From assembly GCF_001514125.1 (NCBI RefSeq), contig NZ_KQ948554.1, positions 62,001-126,000 of the forward strand: a DNA stretch of 64,000 nucleotides, written 5' to 3'. Made by a program: the position numbers and the translations under genes. This document shows positions 23,846-32,214 of the stretch, piece after piece. The first letter of the stretch is position 1; each line of letters starts with the position of its first letter. The notes beneath the pieces were generated by a model that worked only from the letters and a program-made list of their open reading frames with translations, made no database searches and had not been told where the DNA came from. This DNA is from Streptomyces longwoodensis (lineage in GTDB: Bacteria; Actinomycetota; Actinomycetes; Streptomycetales; Streptomycetaceae).

Positions 23846-25507
23846 TCAACCGAGTACGGATGCCGCCCCCTTGAACACCAGTCCGGCCCCGAGGGCCACG
23901 ACCACGAGCGCCGACCACAGCGGTGCGCCGCGGCGCACGGCCGTGACCAGCGGGTGGGCCGTACGGCGCGGGTGCCGGTCCAGGAACCGGGTCACACCCC
24001 CGCCGAGGCGGACCACCGCGAACCCCGCCGCGGTGAGCGTGAGCGCGAGCCCGACGCCGTACGCCACGACGAGCAGCAGCCCGAACCACGCGTGCCCGAG
24101 CGCCGCCGCGCCGACCAGCACGACGACCGCGGACGGACTGGGCACCAGCCCCCCGGCGAACCCGAGGAGCAGCGTGCCGCGGAGGGTGGGGGCGGTGGGG
24201 TGGGAGTGGGTGACCCCGCCGTGGGTGTGGGTGTGGGTGTGGGGGTGCGGGTGCGGGTCGGGGTGCGCGTGCGGGTGTTCGCTGGGGTCGTGGGGGTGCG
24301 GGGGCGTGGGGGCGGGTCGGTGGGGGAGTCCGGTGGGCGCGCCCGCCAGGGCGAGGGCGCGGGGTGCGGGGGAGGGGGCGGGAGCGGGCGCCGGCGTGTG
24401 CTCCGGCTCGTGGGGGTGCGGGTGGTCGTGGGGGTGCGGGTGGTCGTGGGTGTGCGAAGGGCCGTGTCCGGTGCCCCGGTTGCGCCAGGCGCGGCGGACG
24501 AGGCCGGCGCCGGCCAGCAGGACCAGCGCGCCGCTGGCCAGGCCGAGCCAGGCGATCACCGAGGGGGCCGCGGCCGAGCCCGCGGTGACGAGGAGGCCCA
24601 GGGCGACCACGCCGAGGGTGTGGGTCACGGTCACCGACGCGGCCAGCGGCAGGACGTCCCGGAAGCGGGCCCGGCCGCCGCGGGCCGCCGCCGTCGCGGC
24701 CATCAGGGTCTTGCCGTGGCCCGGCGCGAGCGCGTGCAGCGCGCCCAGGCCCACCGCGATGACGAGGGCCAGGGCGGCGAAGCCCACCGTCAGGTCGTGG
24801 CGGGCCACGAGGCCGTCGAGCGCCCGGGTCCAGCGGTCGGCGCCCCGGGGCAGCACGGACGCGGCGGGCGCGTCACGCCCGTCCTCCACCAGGGCGGGCC
24901 CGCCGGGCCGCACGCGCAGCGCGGCGGTCGCGGTGTCGGCGGGTGAGGAGAGCAACTCCTTCGGGTAGCGGGTGAGTTCGTGCGACACGGAGGACGTCGG
25001 TACGTCACTGGCGGTGAGCGTCGTCCGGTCGCCCCGCGCGGTGATCTCCCGCCAGCCGGGCCCGGTGGTGGCGCCCGCGCTGTGGAAGGCCAGGGCGACG
25101 GGGGCGTCCAGGGGCAGCGGCGTGGTGAGCCGGCACTCCACGCGCAGGGTGTCCAGCCCGGCCTGCCCGGGGCGTACGACGGCCCGCGCGGCCGTGGCCG
25201 TCAGGCGGACGGTGCGGCCGTCCACGGTGAGGCGGCTGCCGGAGGCGGCCGTGGCGCACCGCTGCCCCGCCCAGGCGCTCATCCCGAGCCGCCGGATGTC
25301 GGGCCGTGCCTGGGTGGCGGGGATCTCGGCGAGGTCCTCCACGTGGTCGACGCGGAGCGTGCCGGGGGCGGCGACGAGGCCGTCGTAGCGGTTGACGGTG
25401 AAGTTGCCGAGGGGGTGCGCGCTCGCGGTGGTGGGCGGGACGAGTGCGAGCGCGCACCCGGTCAGGAGGACGGCCGCGGCCGAGGCGAGGAAGCGGCGGG
25501 GGGTCAC
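23846..25507 (-). CDS. NicO-family nickel/cobalt transporter with long His-rich loop
   Basis: The protein has 553 residues from GTG 25507, which overlaps the upstream stop as GTGA. A signal peptide (ends TTASA) exposes HPLGNFTVNRYDGL, the start of a lumenal domain typical of actinobacterial HupE/NicO fusions. The NicO part follows: the helix motif LGALHALAPGHGKTLMAATAAARG with the metal-binding His residues, then six or seven membrane helices. Between helices lies a cytoplasmic or outer loop of about 90 residues extremely rich in His and Pro (HTHDHPHPHDHPHPHEPEH and further runs). It probably moves Ni2+ or Co2+. The gene is coupled to the TPR and DUF4331 genes. Confidence 0.85.
   Translation of the reverse strand: MTPRRFLASAAAVLLTGCALALVPPTTASAHPLGNFTVNRYDGLVAAPGTLRVDHVEDLAEIPATQARPDIRRLGMSAWAGQRCATAASGSRLTVDGRTVRLTATAARAVVRPGQAGLDTLRVECRLTTPLPLDAPVALAFHSAGATTGPGWREITARGDRTTLTASDVPTSSVSHELTRYPKELLSSPADTATAALRVRPGGPALVEDGRDAPAASVLPRGADRWTRALDGLVARHDLTVGFAALALVIAVGLGALHALAPGHGKTLMAATAAARGGRARFRDVLPLAASVTVTHTLGVVALGLLVTAGSAAAPSVIAWLGLASGALVLLAGAGLVRRAWRNRGTGHGPSHTHDHPHPHDHPHPHEPEHTPAPAPAPSPAPRALALAGAPTGLPHRPAPTPPHPHDPSEHPHAHPDPHPHPHTHTHTHGGVTHSHPTAPTLRGTLLLGFAGGLVPSPSAVVVLVGAAALGHAWFGLLLVVAYGVGLALTLTAAGFAVVRLGGGVTRFLDRHPRRTAHPLVTAVRRGAPLWSALVVVALGAGLVFKGAASVLG
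24221..24452 (-). repeat. G-rich microsatellite coding for the His-rich loop
   Basis: On the plus strand, runs of GTGGGT, GTGCGG and GTGGGG repeat with only short interruptions (24221-24303 and 24410-24452). Read on the minus strand they encode the His/Pro loop of the NicO protein. The many G-tracts on one strand could form quadruplexes. Confidence 0.8.
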
Positions 25508-27234
25508 CGGCCGCCCTCCGTCGTCCGGGGCGCCGTGTGCGCCGGCGGTGCGGTCAGTGCGGTCAGTGCGGTCAGTGCGGTCAGGGTGGAGCGGGCCGTG
25601 CGGGCGCCCAGCGGGGAGAAGCCCGGGTTCAGCTCCAGTGCGGCGGTGAGGTGGGTGCGGGCCGCGGCGGCGTGGCCGGTGGCGCGCTCGATCATGCCGA
25701 GGTGGTACAGGAAACCCGCGTTGCGGTACCCGGTGGCCGTTGCCTGCCGGGCGTACCCGAGGGCCTCGGCGTCGCGGCCGTTGACGTGGAGTGCCCAGGC
25801 GAGGGCGTCGGCGGTGTGCACGGTGTGGCGGCGCGCCCACTCGGCGCGGGCGGCGCGCAGGGCGGCCGCCCGGTCGCCGTGGTCGGCGGCGGCCAGGGCG
25901 GTGTCCAGGTCGACGTCGACGCCGTTGGCGCGGGCGAGGTCGGTCCAGGCGTCGACCAGCGCGTACTGGTCGCGGGCCCGGTCCGCGTCACCGGCCGCGC
26001 CACGGGCCTCGTACAGCTCCCCGAGGGCCACCAGCGGGCCGGGCAGCGGGTACCGGGCGACGACCGCCTCCAGCCCCTTGACGGCTTCCTCCCGCCGGCC
26101 GCTCGCCGCCTGGGCGCGGGCGCGGCCCTCCAGCGCGGGCAGGTAGCCGTCGTCGGCGGCGAGGGCGCGGGCGTAGTGGGCGAGGGCGGTGGGGTAGTCG
26201 CCCTGGTTCCAGGCGAGTTGGCCGAGCTGGGTGGCGACGTAGGCGATGTCGCCGGGGCCGGTGGCCCCGTCGAGCGCCTGGGTGAGGACGCGGCGGGCGG
26301 TGGTGACGTCCCCGCGCAGCTCGTGCGCGTAGGCGTAGCGGGTGAACACCGGGATGCCGGGGCGACGGGCGTCGGCGGTCCCGGCCGCCTTCGACGCGTC
26401 GGCGTAGCGGCCGAGTTCGACGAGGGCGTCGATGCGGGTGCACAGGGCGCGCTCGTTGTAGGGGTTCCGCTCCAGGGCCCGGTCGGCGTCGGTCAGGGCG
26501 CCCCGGAAGTCGTGCCGGGCGGCGGCGAGGGCGGCCAGGCCGGCGAGCGCCTGGTCGTTGTCGGCGCGCAGGGAGAGGGAGGTGTCGAACGCCTTGCGGG
26601 CCTGCGGGTACCGGGAGGGGTCGCCCTGGGTGCGGGCCTGCTCGACGTAGGCGAGCCCGAGGGTGGCCCAGCTGCCGAAGTCCCGTGGCTGGGTGCGCAG
26701 GTGGGCCTGGAGCGAGGTGACCCCGGCGTCCAGGTCGCCGCCGGCGAGCAGCCCCGGCGACACGGCCGCCGACGTGGCCACGGCCCGGCCCCCGCCGTCC
26801 CGCAGGGCCCCGACCGCGACGGCCCCGGCGGTCATCGCCACGGCCAGCAGGGCGGCACAGGCACCGAGCTGCACGGCCCGCCACCGCCGCCCCGCGGCCC
26901 CGACCCGCCGCACGGCGGCGACCCGCGGATCGACAGCGGGGGCGTCGGGCGCCGGGGCTGGGTCCGGCCCGGGGTGACTCACCTGCGCGGGCGGCGTGTT
27001 GGCGCCGGTGTCCGTCCCGTCCGTCTCGTCCATCCCCTCCGTCCCTGCCACCATGGGCGTCTCCACGTCGGCGTCCGCCCCGCGCTCCGTCGCACCAGCG
27101 TCCGCCCCGGGTGCGGGTGCCGCTGTCGGCGCCCCCTCCGTCGCGGCGTCCGCGACGTCCGTGGCGTCCGCAGCGGTCGGCCGTACCGGTCGTCGCCCGG
27201 AGTGCGTCCCGCCGTCGTTCATCTCGGGGGCCAT
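25504..27234 (-). CDS. Membrane-anchored TPR-repeat protein
   Basis: The protein has 576 residues from ATG 27234 (MAPEMNDGG), with GGAGAGGGC upstream. The N-terminal 130 residues are low-complexity, rich in Ala, Thr, Asp and Pro. A membrane helix (AVQLGACAALLAVAMTAGAV) follows, then an extracytoplasmic domain of about 400 residues made of TPR units (WATLGLAYVEQARTQGD, ALAGLAALAAARHDFRGAL, ALAHYARALAADDGYLPALE and others). TPR arrays hold protein complexes together. Its stop overlaps the NicO start, and it follows the DUF4331 gene, so all three are probably made together. The C-terminus contains four LTA repeats. Confidence 0.85.
   Translation of the reverse strand: MAPEMNDGGTHSGRRPVRPTAADATDVADAATEGAPTAAPAPGADAGATERGADADVETPMVAGTEGMDETDGTDTGANTPPAQVSHPGPDPAPAPDAPAVDPRVAAVRRVGAAGRRWRAVQLGACAALLAVAMTAGAVAVGALRDGGGRAVATSAAVSPGLLAGGDLDAGVTSLQAHLRTQPRDFGSWATLGLAYVEQARTQGDPSRYPQARKAFDTSLSLRADNDQALAGLAALAAARHDFRGALTDADRALERNPYNERALCTRIDALVELGRYADASKAAGTADARRPGIPVFTRYAYAHELRGDVTTARRVLTQALDGATGPGDIAYVATQLGQLAWNQGDYPTALAHYARALAADDGYLPALEGRARAQAASGRREEAVKGLEAVVARYPLPGPLVALGELYEARGAAGDADRARDQYALVDAWTDLARANGVDVDLDTALAAADHGDRAAALRAARAEWARRHTVHTADALAWALHVNGRDAEALGYARQATATGYRNAGFLYHLGMIERATGHAAAARTHLTAALELNPGFSPLGARTARSTLTALTALTALTAPPAHTAPRTTEGGR
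25549..25584 (-). repeat. Nine-base tandem repeat in the TPR gene
   Basis: Four exact copies of TGCGGTCAG on the plus strand, encoding four Leu-Thr-Ala units near the C-terminus of the TPR protein. The frame is preserved. Confidence 0.9.
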
Positions 27235-27410
27235 GCCCTCTCCGCCCTCTCCTGGATCTGCCTTGCCTGCCTGCAGTCGCTCGGTGGCGCGGCCCGCGCC
27301 GTGGGGGATGGAGGATCGCGCGGGCCGCGCCGGACGAGGGGCCGGGGAGGTGCAGGAGGCTCCCCGGCCCGGTTCGCGGGGGCCGGTCGGGACCGGCCCC
27401 GGGGTGCGGT

Positions 27411-28925
27411 CTAGTACGCGCGGCCCCGCGTACGGCGCCACCACAGCAGGCCGCCGCCGACGAGGAGGATGCCCGCCGCTCCGGCACCGGCGGACGCGGC
27501 GATCAGCGGGGTGTCCGAGGTGGAGGAGCCGGTGAGGGCGTCGCCGAGCTGGCTGCGGACGGCGGCGTCGGTCTTGGCGGTCGAGCCGCGCGAACCCTCG
27601 GTCGGCAGGGCGACGTAGGGGAAGGACTTCTCGAAGTCCTTGTCGTTCTTGTCGACGGCGTCGCCCAAGTCGTTCTTCGAACCGACCAGTTCGCCCTCGA
27701 CGACCTGGAGCGAGGCGTCGATCACGTCGTCGGTGAGCCGGCGGCCGTTGGGGAAGCCCGCGTTGTCGCCGTCGAGGACGCCGAGCCGCTTGGGGTGCAT
27801 CGTCGGCTTGACGGAGGTGTTCAGGCGCAGTTCCTCGGCCGGCGTCACGTACGGCGGCTGGTTGAGGCCCTTGACGCCCTTGAGGAACACGTCGACGAGG
27901 TCGTTGCGCGGCTCGGTCGGGGCCTTGATCTTGTAAATCGCCTCGATGAGCTTGGGCAGCTCGGGGTTGGTGACGTTCTTCAGGAACCGCGCGTCGTCCC
28001 GGGGCGTGGACGCGTTGAACGTGTCCTTGTCCTTCAGCGGGTTGACGACCTCGTTGACCAACGGGTTGCCCAGGCGAGAGACCTGCGTGTAGTAGCCCTG
28101 CGCGTTCCTGCGCTGGGTGGTGGACCAGATGCCCACCACCGGCTGGTGCGACGACTCGGTGATCAGGTCCGTCGGCAGCTGCAGGGCGATCGAGTTGACG
28201 TTGTAGCCCTTGAGGGTGTCGTTGCCGACCTCGGAGAGGTCACCCCCGTACAGCAGGTCGAACACCCGCAGGTCCAGGAAGAACGGGTCGTCGGCCTGGC
28301 CGGCGAAGGACTTGGCGCCGTTGGGGAGGTGGTACACCGCCTGGTCGCGCAGCTTGCGGTAGTCCGGCATGGACGCCTTGCCGACGTTCGACGGCGCCAC
28401 CGGCACGTCGTCCGCGAGCTTGGTGCGGTGCACCTCCTTGCGGCCCTTCAGCTTGACCAGTTCGAGGTCGTAGGTCTGCGTCACGTTGAGGTCCGGGTCG
28501 TCCAGGCTCTCGACCGCCCCGGTGTTGTACAGAAACGTCTTCTTGTTCTTCACGTGCGTCTTGAACGTGTAGCGGAACAGCAGGTCGCCCTGGGCGTCGC
28601 CGTTGTTGTCGACGTGGATGTCGTACTGCGCGTCCTCGGCGAACGGGAAGAAGTTCGGGCCGCCCGCGGGCTCCTCGAACGGGATCCAGTTCGCGACGAT
28701 CGTCGTGGTGTCCGGGTGGTCCGGGCTGACGAACGCGTAGAGGTCCGTGTTGTCGTACTGCGGGGTCCCCGAGATCAGCGGGGCCTCCCGGTGGCTGGAG
28801 GCGGCCGCCTCCCCGGGGGCCAGCGTGGCCACGCCGGCTGCTGCGAGCGTCCCGGCGGCCAGCGCCCCGCAGATGAGGGTCGCGACGCCCGCGCGTCCCG
28901 TGCCGCTCCTGGATATAGGTGTCAT
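27411..28925 (-). CDS. Secreted/membrane DUF4331 protein
   Basis: A 504-residue protein. A signal peptide of about 42 residues is followed by SSHREAPLISGTPQYDNTDLY, the hallmark start of DUF4331 proteins. The domain covers nearly the whole protein (PDTTTIVANWIPFEEPAGG, AQYDIHVDNNGDAQGDLLF, PLVNEVVNPLKDKDTF). A C-terminal hydrophobic helix (AASAGAGAAGILLVGGGLLWW) and RRTRGRAY tail anchor it to the membrane with the domain outside. There is no LPxTG motif. The function of DUF4331 is unknown. It is first in a run with the TPR and NicO genes and divergent from an ECF sigma gene. Confidence 0.88.
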   Translation of the reverse strand: MTPISRSGTGRAGVATLICGALAAGTLAAAGVATLAPGEAAASSHREAPLISGTPQYDNTDLYAFVSPDHPDTTTIVANWIPFEEPAGGPNFFPFAEDAQYDIHVDNNGDAQGDLLFRYTFKTHVKNKKTFLYNTGAVESLDDPDLNVTQTYDLELVKLKGRKEVHRTKLADDVPVAPSNVGKASMPDYRKLRDQAVYHLPNGAKSFAGQADDPFFLDLRVFDLLYGGDLSEVGNDTLKGYNVNSIALQLPTDLITESSHQPVVGIWSTTQRRNAQGYYTQVSRLGNPLVNEVVNPLKDKDTFNASTPRDDARFLKNVTNPELPKLIEAIYKIKAPTEPRNDLVDVFLKGVKGLNQPPYVTPAEELRLNTSVKPTMHPKRLGVLDGDNAGFPNGRRLTDDVIDASLQVVEGELVGSKNDLGDAVDKNDKDFEKSFPYVALPTEGSRGSTAKTDAAVRSQLGDALTGSSTSDTPLIAASAGAGAAGILLVGGGLLWWRRTRGRAY

Positions 28926-28999
28926 GGGTCCGTCCTCAGAGCCGACTTGCCTGTCTGACCGGGCATTCGGAGGGGCGGCGGGAGCGGATTGGTCGGCTC

Positions 29000-29013
29000 G
29001 GAAAATTTTTTCC
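29000..29013. promoter_or_regulatory. AT-rich palindrome in the sigma/DUF4331 divergent promoter
   Basis: The sequence GGAAAATTTTTTCC forms a 6-base-arm palindrome with a 2-base centre, and is the most AT-rich spot in this part of the window. It sits in the 207-base region between the divergent DUF4331 and ECF sigma genes. Downstream, GTAAC (29051-29055) and CGTT (about 29074) could be an ECF-type promoter for the sigma gene. Confidence 0.4.
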
Positions 29014-29132
29014 CGGCCGCCTCCGACCCGCTTTTCGGGGCCGCCGATCCGTAACACCGTCCGGAGGTGTGTGCGTTGCGAATGCCTGGTGTGACGGGAC
29101 GGGCCGGATGCGGCCGCGGAGAGGGGGACCGC

Positions 29133-29675
29133 ATGGAGGCGGACGAGCTCCTGGTGCTCGTGGCGGGAGGTGACCACACGGCGTTCGAGCGGCTCTACGC
29201 ACTGGTGTCCGGGCCGGTGTTCGGCCTCGTGCGCCGCGTGGTGCGCGACCCGGCGCAGTCGGAGGAGGTGGCCCAGGAGGTGCTGCTGGAGTGCTGGCGC
29301 ACCGCCGGCCGCTACGACCCCGGCCGGGGCAGCGCCCTGTCCTGGGTCCTCACCGTCGCCCACCGCCGCGCCGTCGACCGGGTGCGCAGCGCCCGCGCGG
29401 CCGGCGAACGCGAGCAGCGCGAGGCCCAGCGGGCCCACCACCCCGCCTTCGACCACGTCACCGAGGAGGTCGAGGCGGGCCTGGAGCGGGAGCGGGTGCG
29501 CCGCTGCCTGGACCGGCTGACCGCCCTGCAACGGCAGTCCGTCACCCTCGCCTACTACGACGGCTATACGTACCGTGAAGTGGCCGAGCGGCTCTCGCTG
29601 CCGCTGGGCACCGTCAAGACGCGGATGCGCGACGGACTCACGCGGCTGCGCAACTGCCTGGGAGGTGCCGCATGA
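29133..29675 (+). CDS. ECF sigma factor (SigK/RpoE-like)
   Basis: The protein has 180 residues from ATG 29133, with GAGAGGGGG about 6 bases upstream; an ATG at 29082 is in frame. Region 2 is clear (AFERLYALVSGPVFGLVRRVV, AEEVAQEV-like QSEEVAQEVLLECWR, GSALSWVLTVAHRRAVDRVR), and region 4 has DRLTALQRQSVTLAYYDGYTY followed by LPLGTVKTRMRDGLTRLR. The length and order match SigK-type ECF factors that are held by a membrane anti-sigma factor. That protein is encoded next with an ATGA overlap. Confidence 0.92.
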   Translation: MEADELLVLVAGGDHTAFERLYALVSGPVFGLVRRVVRDPAQSEEVAQEVLLECWRTAGRYDPGRGSALSWVLTVAHRRAVDRVRSARAAGEREQREAQRAHHPAFDHVTEEVEAGLERERVRRCLDRLTALQRQSVTLAYYDGYTYREVAERLSLPLGTVKTRMRDGLTRLRNCLGGAA

Positions 29676-30481
29676 GCCTGCTCGGCCGACTGCGCCGCGA
29701 GGACCTGCACTCGCTGGCCGCGCCCTACGCGCTGGACGCCCTCGAACCCGACGAGCGGCGCCGCTTCGAACGCCACCTGCGGGCCTGCGAGCGGTGCGCC
29801 GCCGAGGTGCGGGCGCTGTCCGAGGACGCCGTCCGGCTCGCCTGGTCGACGGCCGCGCCGCCGCCGGCCGCGCTGCGCGACCGGGTGCTCGCCGCCGTAC
29901 GGGTCACCCCGCAGGAGTCCGCCGCACCGGTGCGCGAGCGCGCGCCCCAACTCCCGCCGCACGTCTGGGGGACGCAGCCGCCGCCGCGCGCCCGCGCCGC
30001 CCGGTCCCGCCCGCTGTTCGTGCCGTTCGCCACGGCGACCGCCGCCGCGGCCCTGGTGGTCGCCTCGCTCTTCGCCGTACAGGCGGACCGCACCCGGGAC
30101 GACCTGGATGCGGCCCAGGCCCGGGCACGTGAGATCGCCCACGTTCTGGCCGCCCCGGACGCCCGCGCGACGGCCGGCCGCGACGCGCAGGGCCGCGGCA
30201 TCGGCGTGATCGCCTCCGCGTCGGAGGGCCGGGCGGTCGTCACGCTGAGCGGGTACGGCGCCCTGCCGGGCGGCAAGGTGCACCAGCTGTGGCTGATGCG
30301 CCCCGCCGCGCCGCCCCGTTCCCTGGGCCTGTTCGAGGGCGACACGCCCTTGGTCGCGACCGGTCTCGACACCTCGGCCACCTCACTCGCTGTGACCGTC
30401 GAACCCGACGGGGGATCACCACAGCCCACCAGCCAGCCAGTTGTCCAACTCGCCCTGGAATCGGTTGGATTCGGAGAGTGA
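29672..30481 (+). CDS. Membrane zinc anti-sigma factor (RskA-like)
   Basis: A 269-residue protein overlapping the sigma gene by 4 bases (ATGA). The zinc-type anti-sigma motif H35-x3-C39-x2-C42 (HLRACERC) is in the N-terminal helical domain, which binds the sigma factor inside the cell. A membrane helix is near residues 114-137. The outer domain of about 130 residues has the RskA fold signature (YGALPGGKVHQLWLM, GLDTSATSLAVTVEPDGGSPQPT). It would release the sigma factor by regulated proteolysis when an outside signal is sensed. Confidence 0.93.
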   Translation: MSLLGRLRREDLHSLAAPYALDALEPDERRRFERHLRACERCAAEVRALSEDAVRLAWSTAAPPPAALRDRVLAAVRVTPQESAAPVRERAPQLPPHVWGTQPPPRARAARSRPLFVPFATATAAAALVVASLFAVQADRTRDDLDAAQARAREIAHVLAAPDARATAGRDAQGRGIGVIASASEGRAVVTLSGYGALPGGKVHQLWLMRPAAPPRSLGLFEGDTPLVATGLDTSATSLAVTVEPDGGSPQPTSQPVVQLALESVGFGE

Positions 30482-30607
30482 CCGGAAAGGAGTCGTCAAC
30501 CCCCTTGCGGGGAAGGTGAATCCTGGGACCGTGATACACGCGTGCCCCCGGGGAGCGATAGGGTTAACCTGCCCGGGCCGGGTGGACTCGTACGGGTGGG
30601 GAGTGAC

Positions 30608-30883
30608 ATGGAACAGATAACGATGCACAGCAGGGCGAGGGTCCCTGCGATCACCTGCGGGAGCAGCGCGACCAGCTCGCGGCTCGACCGCCACCTCTCG
30701 GTGCTCGCGGGGCCCGCCATACCGCAGCGGGAGACCCTCGAGGCGACGTCACTGATGCGGGAACTGACCGCACGCGACCGGCCGCACCAGCGCAGCGACC
30801 GGGGCAGGAGGGTGAGCCGCGTCTCACTGTTCGCCCCGCTGCGCCGACTGCGTCGCTCGCTGTTCGGCGGCCACCGGCACTGA
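30608..30883 (+). CDS. Small basic protein of 91 residues, unknown function
   Basis: The ATG at 30608 follows GGGGAG at 30598-30603. A good -10 box TAGGGT lies at 30559-30564, about 40 bases upstream, so it has its own promoter. The product MEQITMHSRARVPAITCGSS... is basic, without signal or membrane segment, and ends with an arginine-rich helix (APLRRLRRSLFGGHRH) that might contact membrane or nucleic acid. I recognise it only as a conserved-looking streptomycete hypothetical. Confidence 0.65.
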   Translation: MEQITMHSRARVPAITCGSSATSSRLDRHLSVLAGPAIPQRETLEATSLMRELTARDRPHQRSDRGRRVSRVSLFAPLRRLRRSLFGGHRH

Positions 30884-30893
30884 CCGCCCGCGC

Positions 30894-32168
30894 TCAGGCG
30901 GCCACGCCGTCCCGGCGCAGTGCTGCGATCTCGTCGTCCGTCATCCCCACGGCGCGCAGCACCGCTCCGGTGTGCTCCCCGAGCGCGGGCACGTCACCCA
31001 TCCGTGCCCGCCCACCCGGCAAGGTGATCGGTGGCAGGAGTGCCCGCAGCGGCCCGACCGGCGTCCCCACCCGTCGCCACCGCTCACGGGCCGCGAGCTG
31101 CGGGTGCTCCGCCACCTCGTGCAGGTCCCGCAGGCGCGCGCACGCGATGCCCGCGCCCTCCAGCCGCGCCAGCGCCTCGTCGGTGCCGAGCGCGCCCAGC
31201 GCCCGGCCCACCAGGGCGTCGGTGCGCTCCCGGTGGGCCACCCGCGCCGCGTTGGTCGCGAACGCCGGGTCCGTCCCGGCCTCGGGCCGCTCCAGCACCT
31301 GTTCCGCCAGCCGCCGCCACTCCCGGTCGTTCTGCACCGACAGCAGCACCCGCCCGCCGTCCGCGGTGGGGTAGGCGTCGTAGGGCGCGATCACCGCGTG
31401 CGCGAGGCCGGTGCGCGCCGGGGCGGCGCCCCCGTGCATCGTGTGGTGCAGGGGGTGGCCCATCCACTCCGTGAGCGCGTCCAGCATCGACACCTCCACC
31501 GGGCCGCCCCGCCCGGTCACTCCGCGCCGCACCAGCGCCGCCAGCACCCCCGAGAAGGCGTACATGGCCGCCGCGATGTCCGCCGCCGGGATGCCCGCCT
31601 TCACCGGCTGCTCCGGCGTCCCGGTCACCGACACCAGACCCGCCTCGCACTGCACGAGCATGTCGTACGCCCGCTTGTGCGCGTACGGGCCCGACGGGCC
31701 GTAGCCGGAGATGTCGACGGCGACCAGCCGCGGGTGGGCCGCGCACAGCGTGGCCGCGTCCAGGCCGAGCCGGGCCGCCGCGCCCTGGGCGAGGTTCTGC
31801 ACGAACACGTCCGCGCCCGCGACGAGCCGCCGGACGACGGCGAGGCCGCGCGGGTCCTTCAGGTCCAGCGCGACGGACTCCTTGCCGCGGTTGCACCACA
31901 CGAAGTGCGAGGCCAGGCCGCCCGCGGCGGTGTCGTAGCCCCGCGCGAAGTCGCCGCCGTCGATGCGCTCCACCTTGACGACCCGCGCGCCGAGGTCGGC
32001 GAGCTGCCGGGTGGCGAAGGGGGCCGCCACCGCCTGCTCGACGGCGACGACGGTGATGCCCTCCAGGGGCAGCGGCTCCGTGGCGGGGCCGGACCCGGCG
32101 GAGGCGTGTGTGTGGGCCTGGGCGAACGGCTCGTCGGCGGGGGTGTCGGTGTCCATGGGGTGGATCAT
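30894..32168 (-). CDS. CaiB/BaiF family CoA transferase
   Basis: A 424-residue class III CoA transferase. The family start PLEGITVVAVEQAVAAPFATRQLADLGARVVKVE is preceded by a low-complexity tail of about 30 residues. The catalytic Asp is in RAYDMLVQCEAG (about residue 169, the position used in formyl-CoA transferase). Further family blocks are GYGPSGPYAHKRAYD and GGPVEVSMLDALTEWMGH. It moves CoA between carboxylic acids. The acceptor is unknown. A second ATG 12 bases in is also possible. It is convergent with the 91-residue gene. Confidence 0.92.
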   Translation of the reverse strand: MIHPMDTDTPADEPFAQAHTHASAGSGPATEPLPLEGITVVAVEQAVAAPFATRQLADLGARVVKVERIDGGDFARGYDTAAGGLASHFVWCNRGKESVALDLKDPRGLAVVRRLVAGADVFVQNLAQGAAARLGLDAATLCAAHPRLVAVDISGYGPSGPYAHKRAYDMLVQCEAGLVSVTGTPEQPVKAGIPAADIAAAMYAFSGVLAALVRRGVTGRGGPVEVSMLDALTEWMGHPLHHTMHGGAAPARTGLAHAVIAPYDAYPTADGGRVLLSVQNDREWRRLAEQVLERPEAGTDPAFATNAARVAHRERTDALVGRALGALGTDEALARLEGAGIACARLRDLHEVAEHPQLAARERWRRVGTPVGPLRALLPPITLPGGRARMGDVPALGEHTGAVLRAVGMTDDEIAALRRDGVAA

Positions 32169-32214
32169 GGCCCCCGGCCGGGGCGTTTGTCAGCAGCGGT
32201 CCGCCCGGCCCCCC

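Noticed and set aside
24221..24452. Possible CRISPR-like or tandem DNA array
   Set aside because: The repeats are irregular, very short and in-frame with a His/Pro coding loop; there are no unique spacers of constant length.
22724..24946. Long plus-strand frames opposite the kinase and NicO genes
   Set aside because: They are shadows; the minus strand shows all kinase motifs and the NicO motif.
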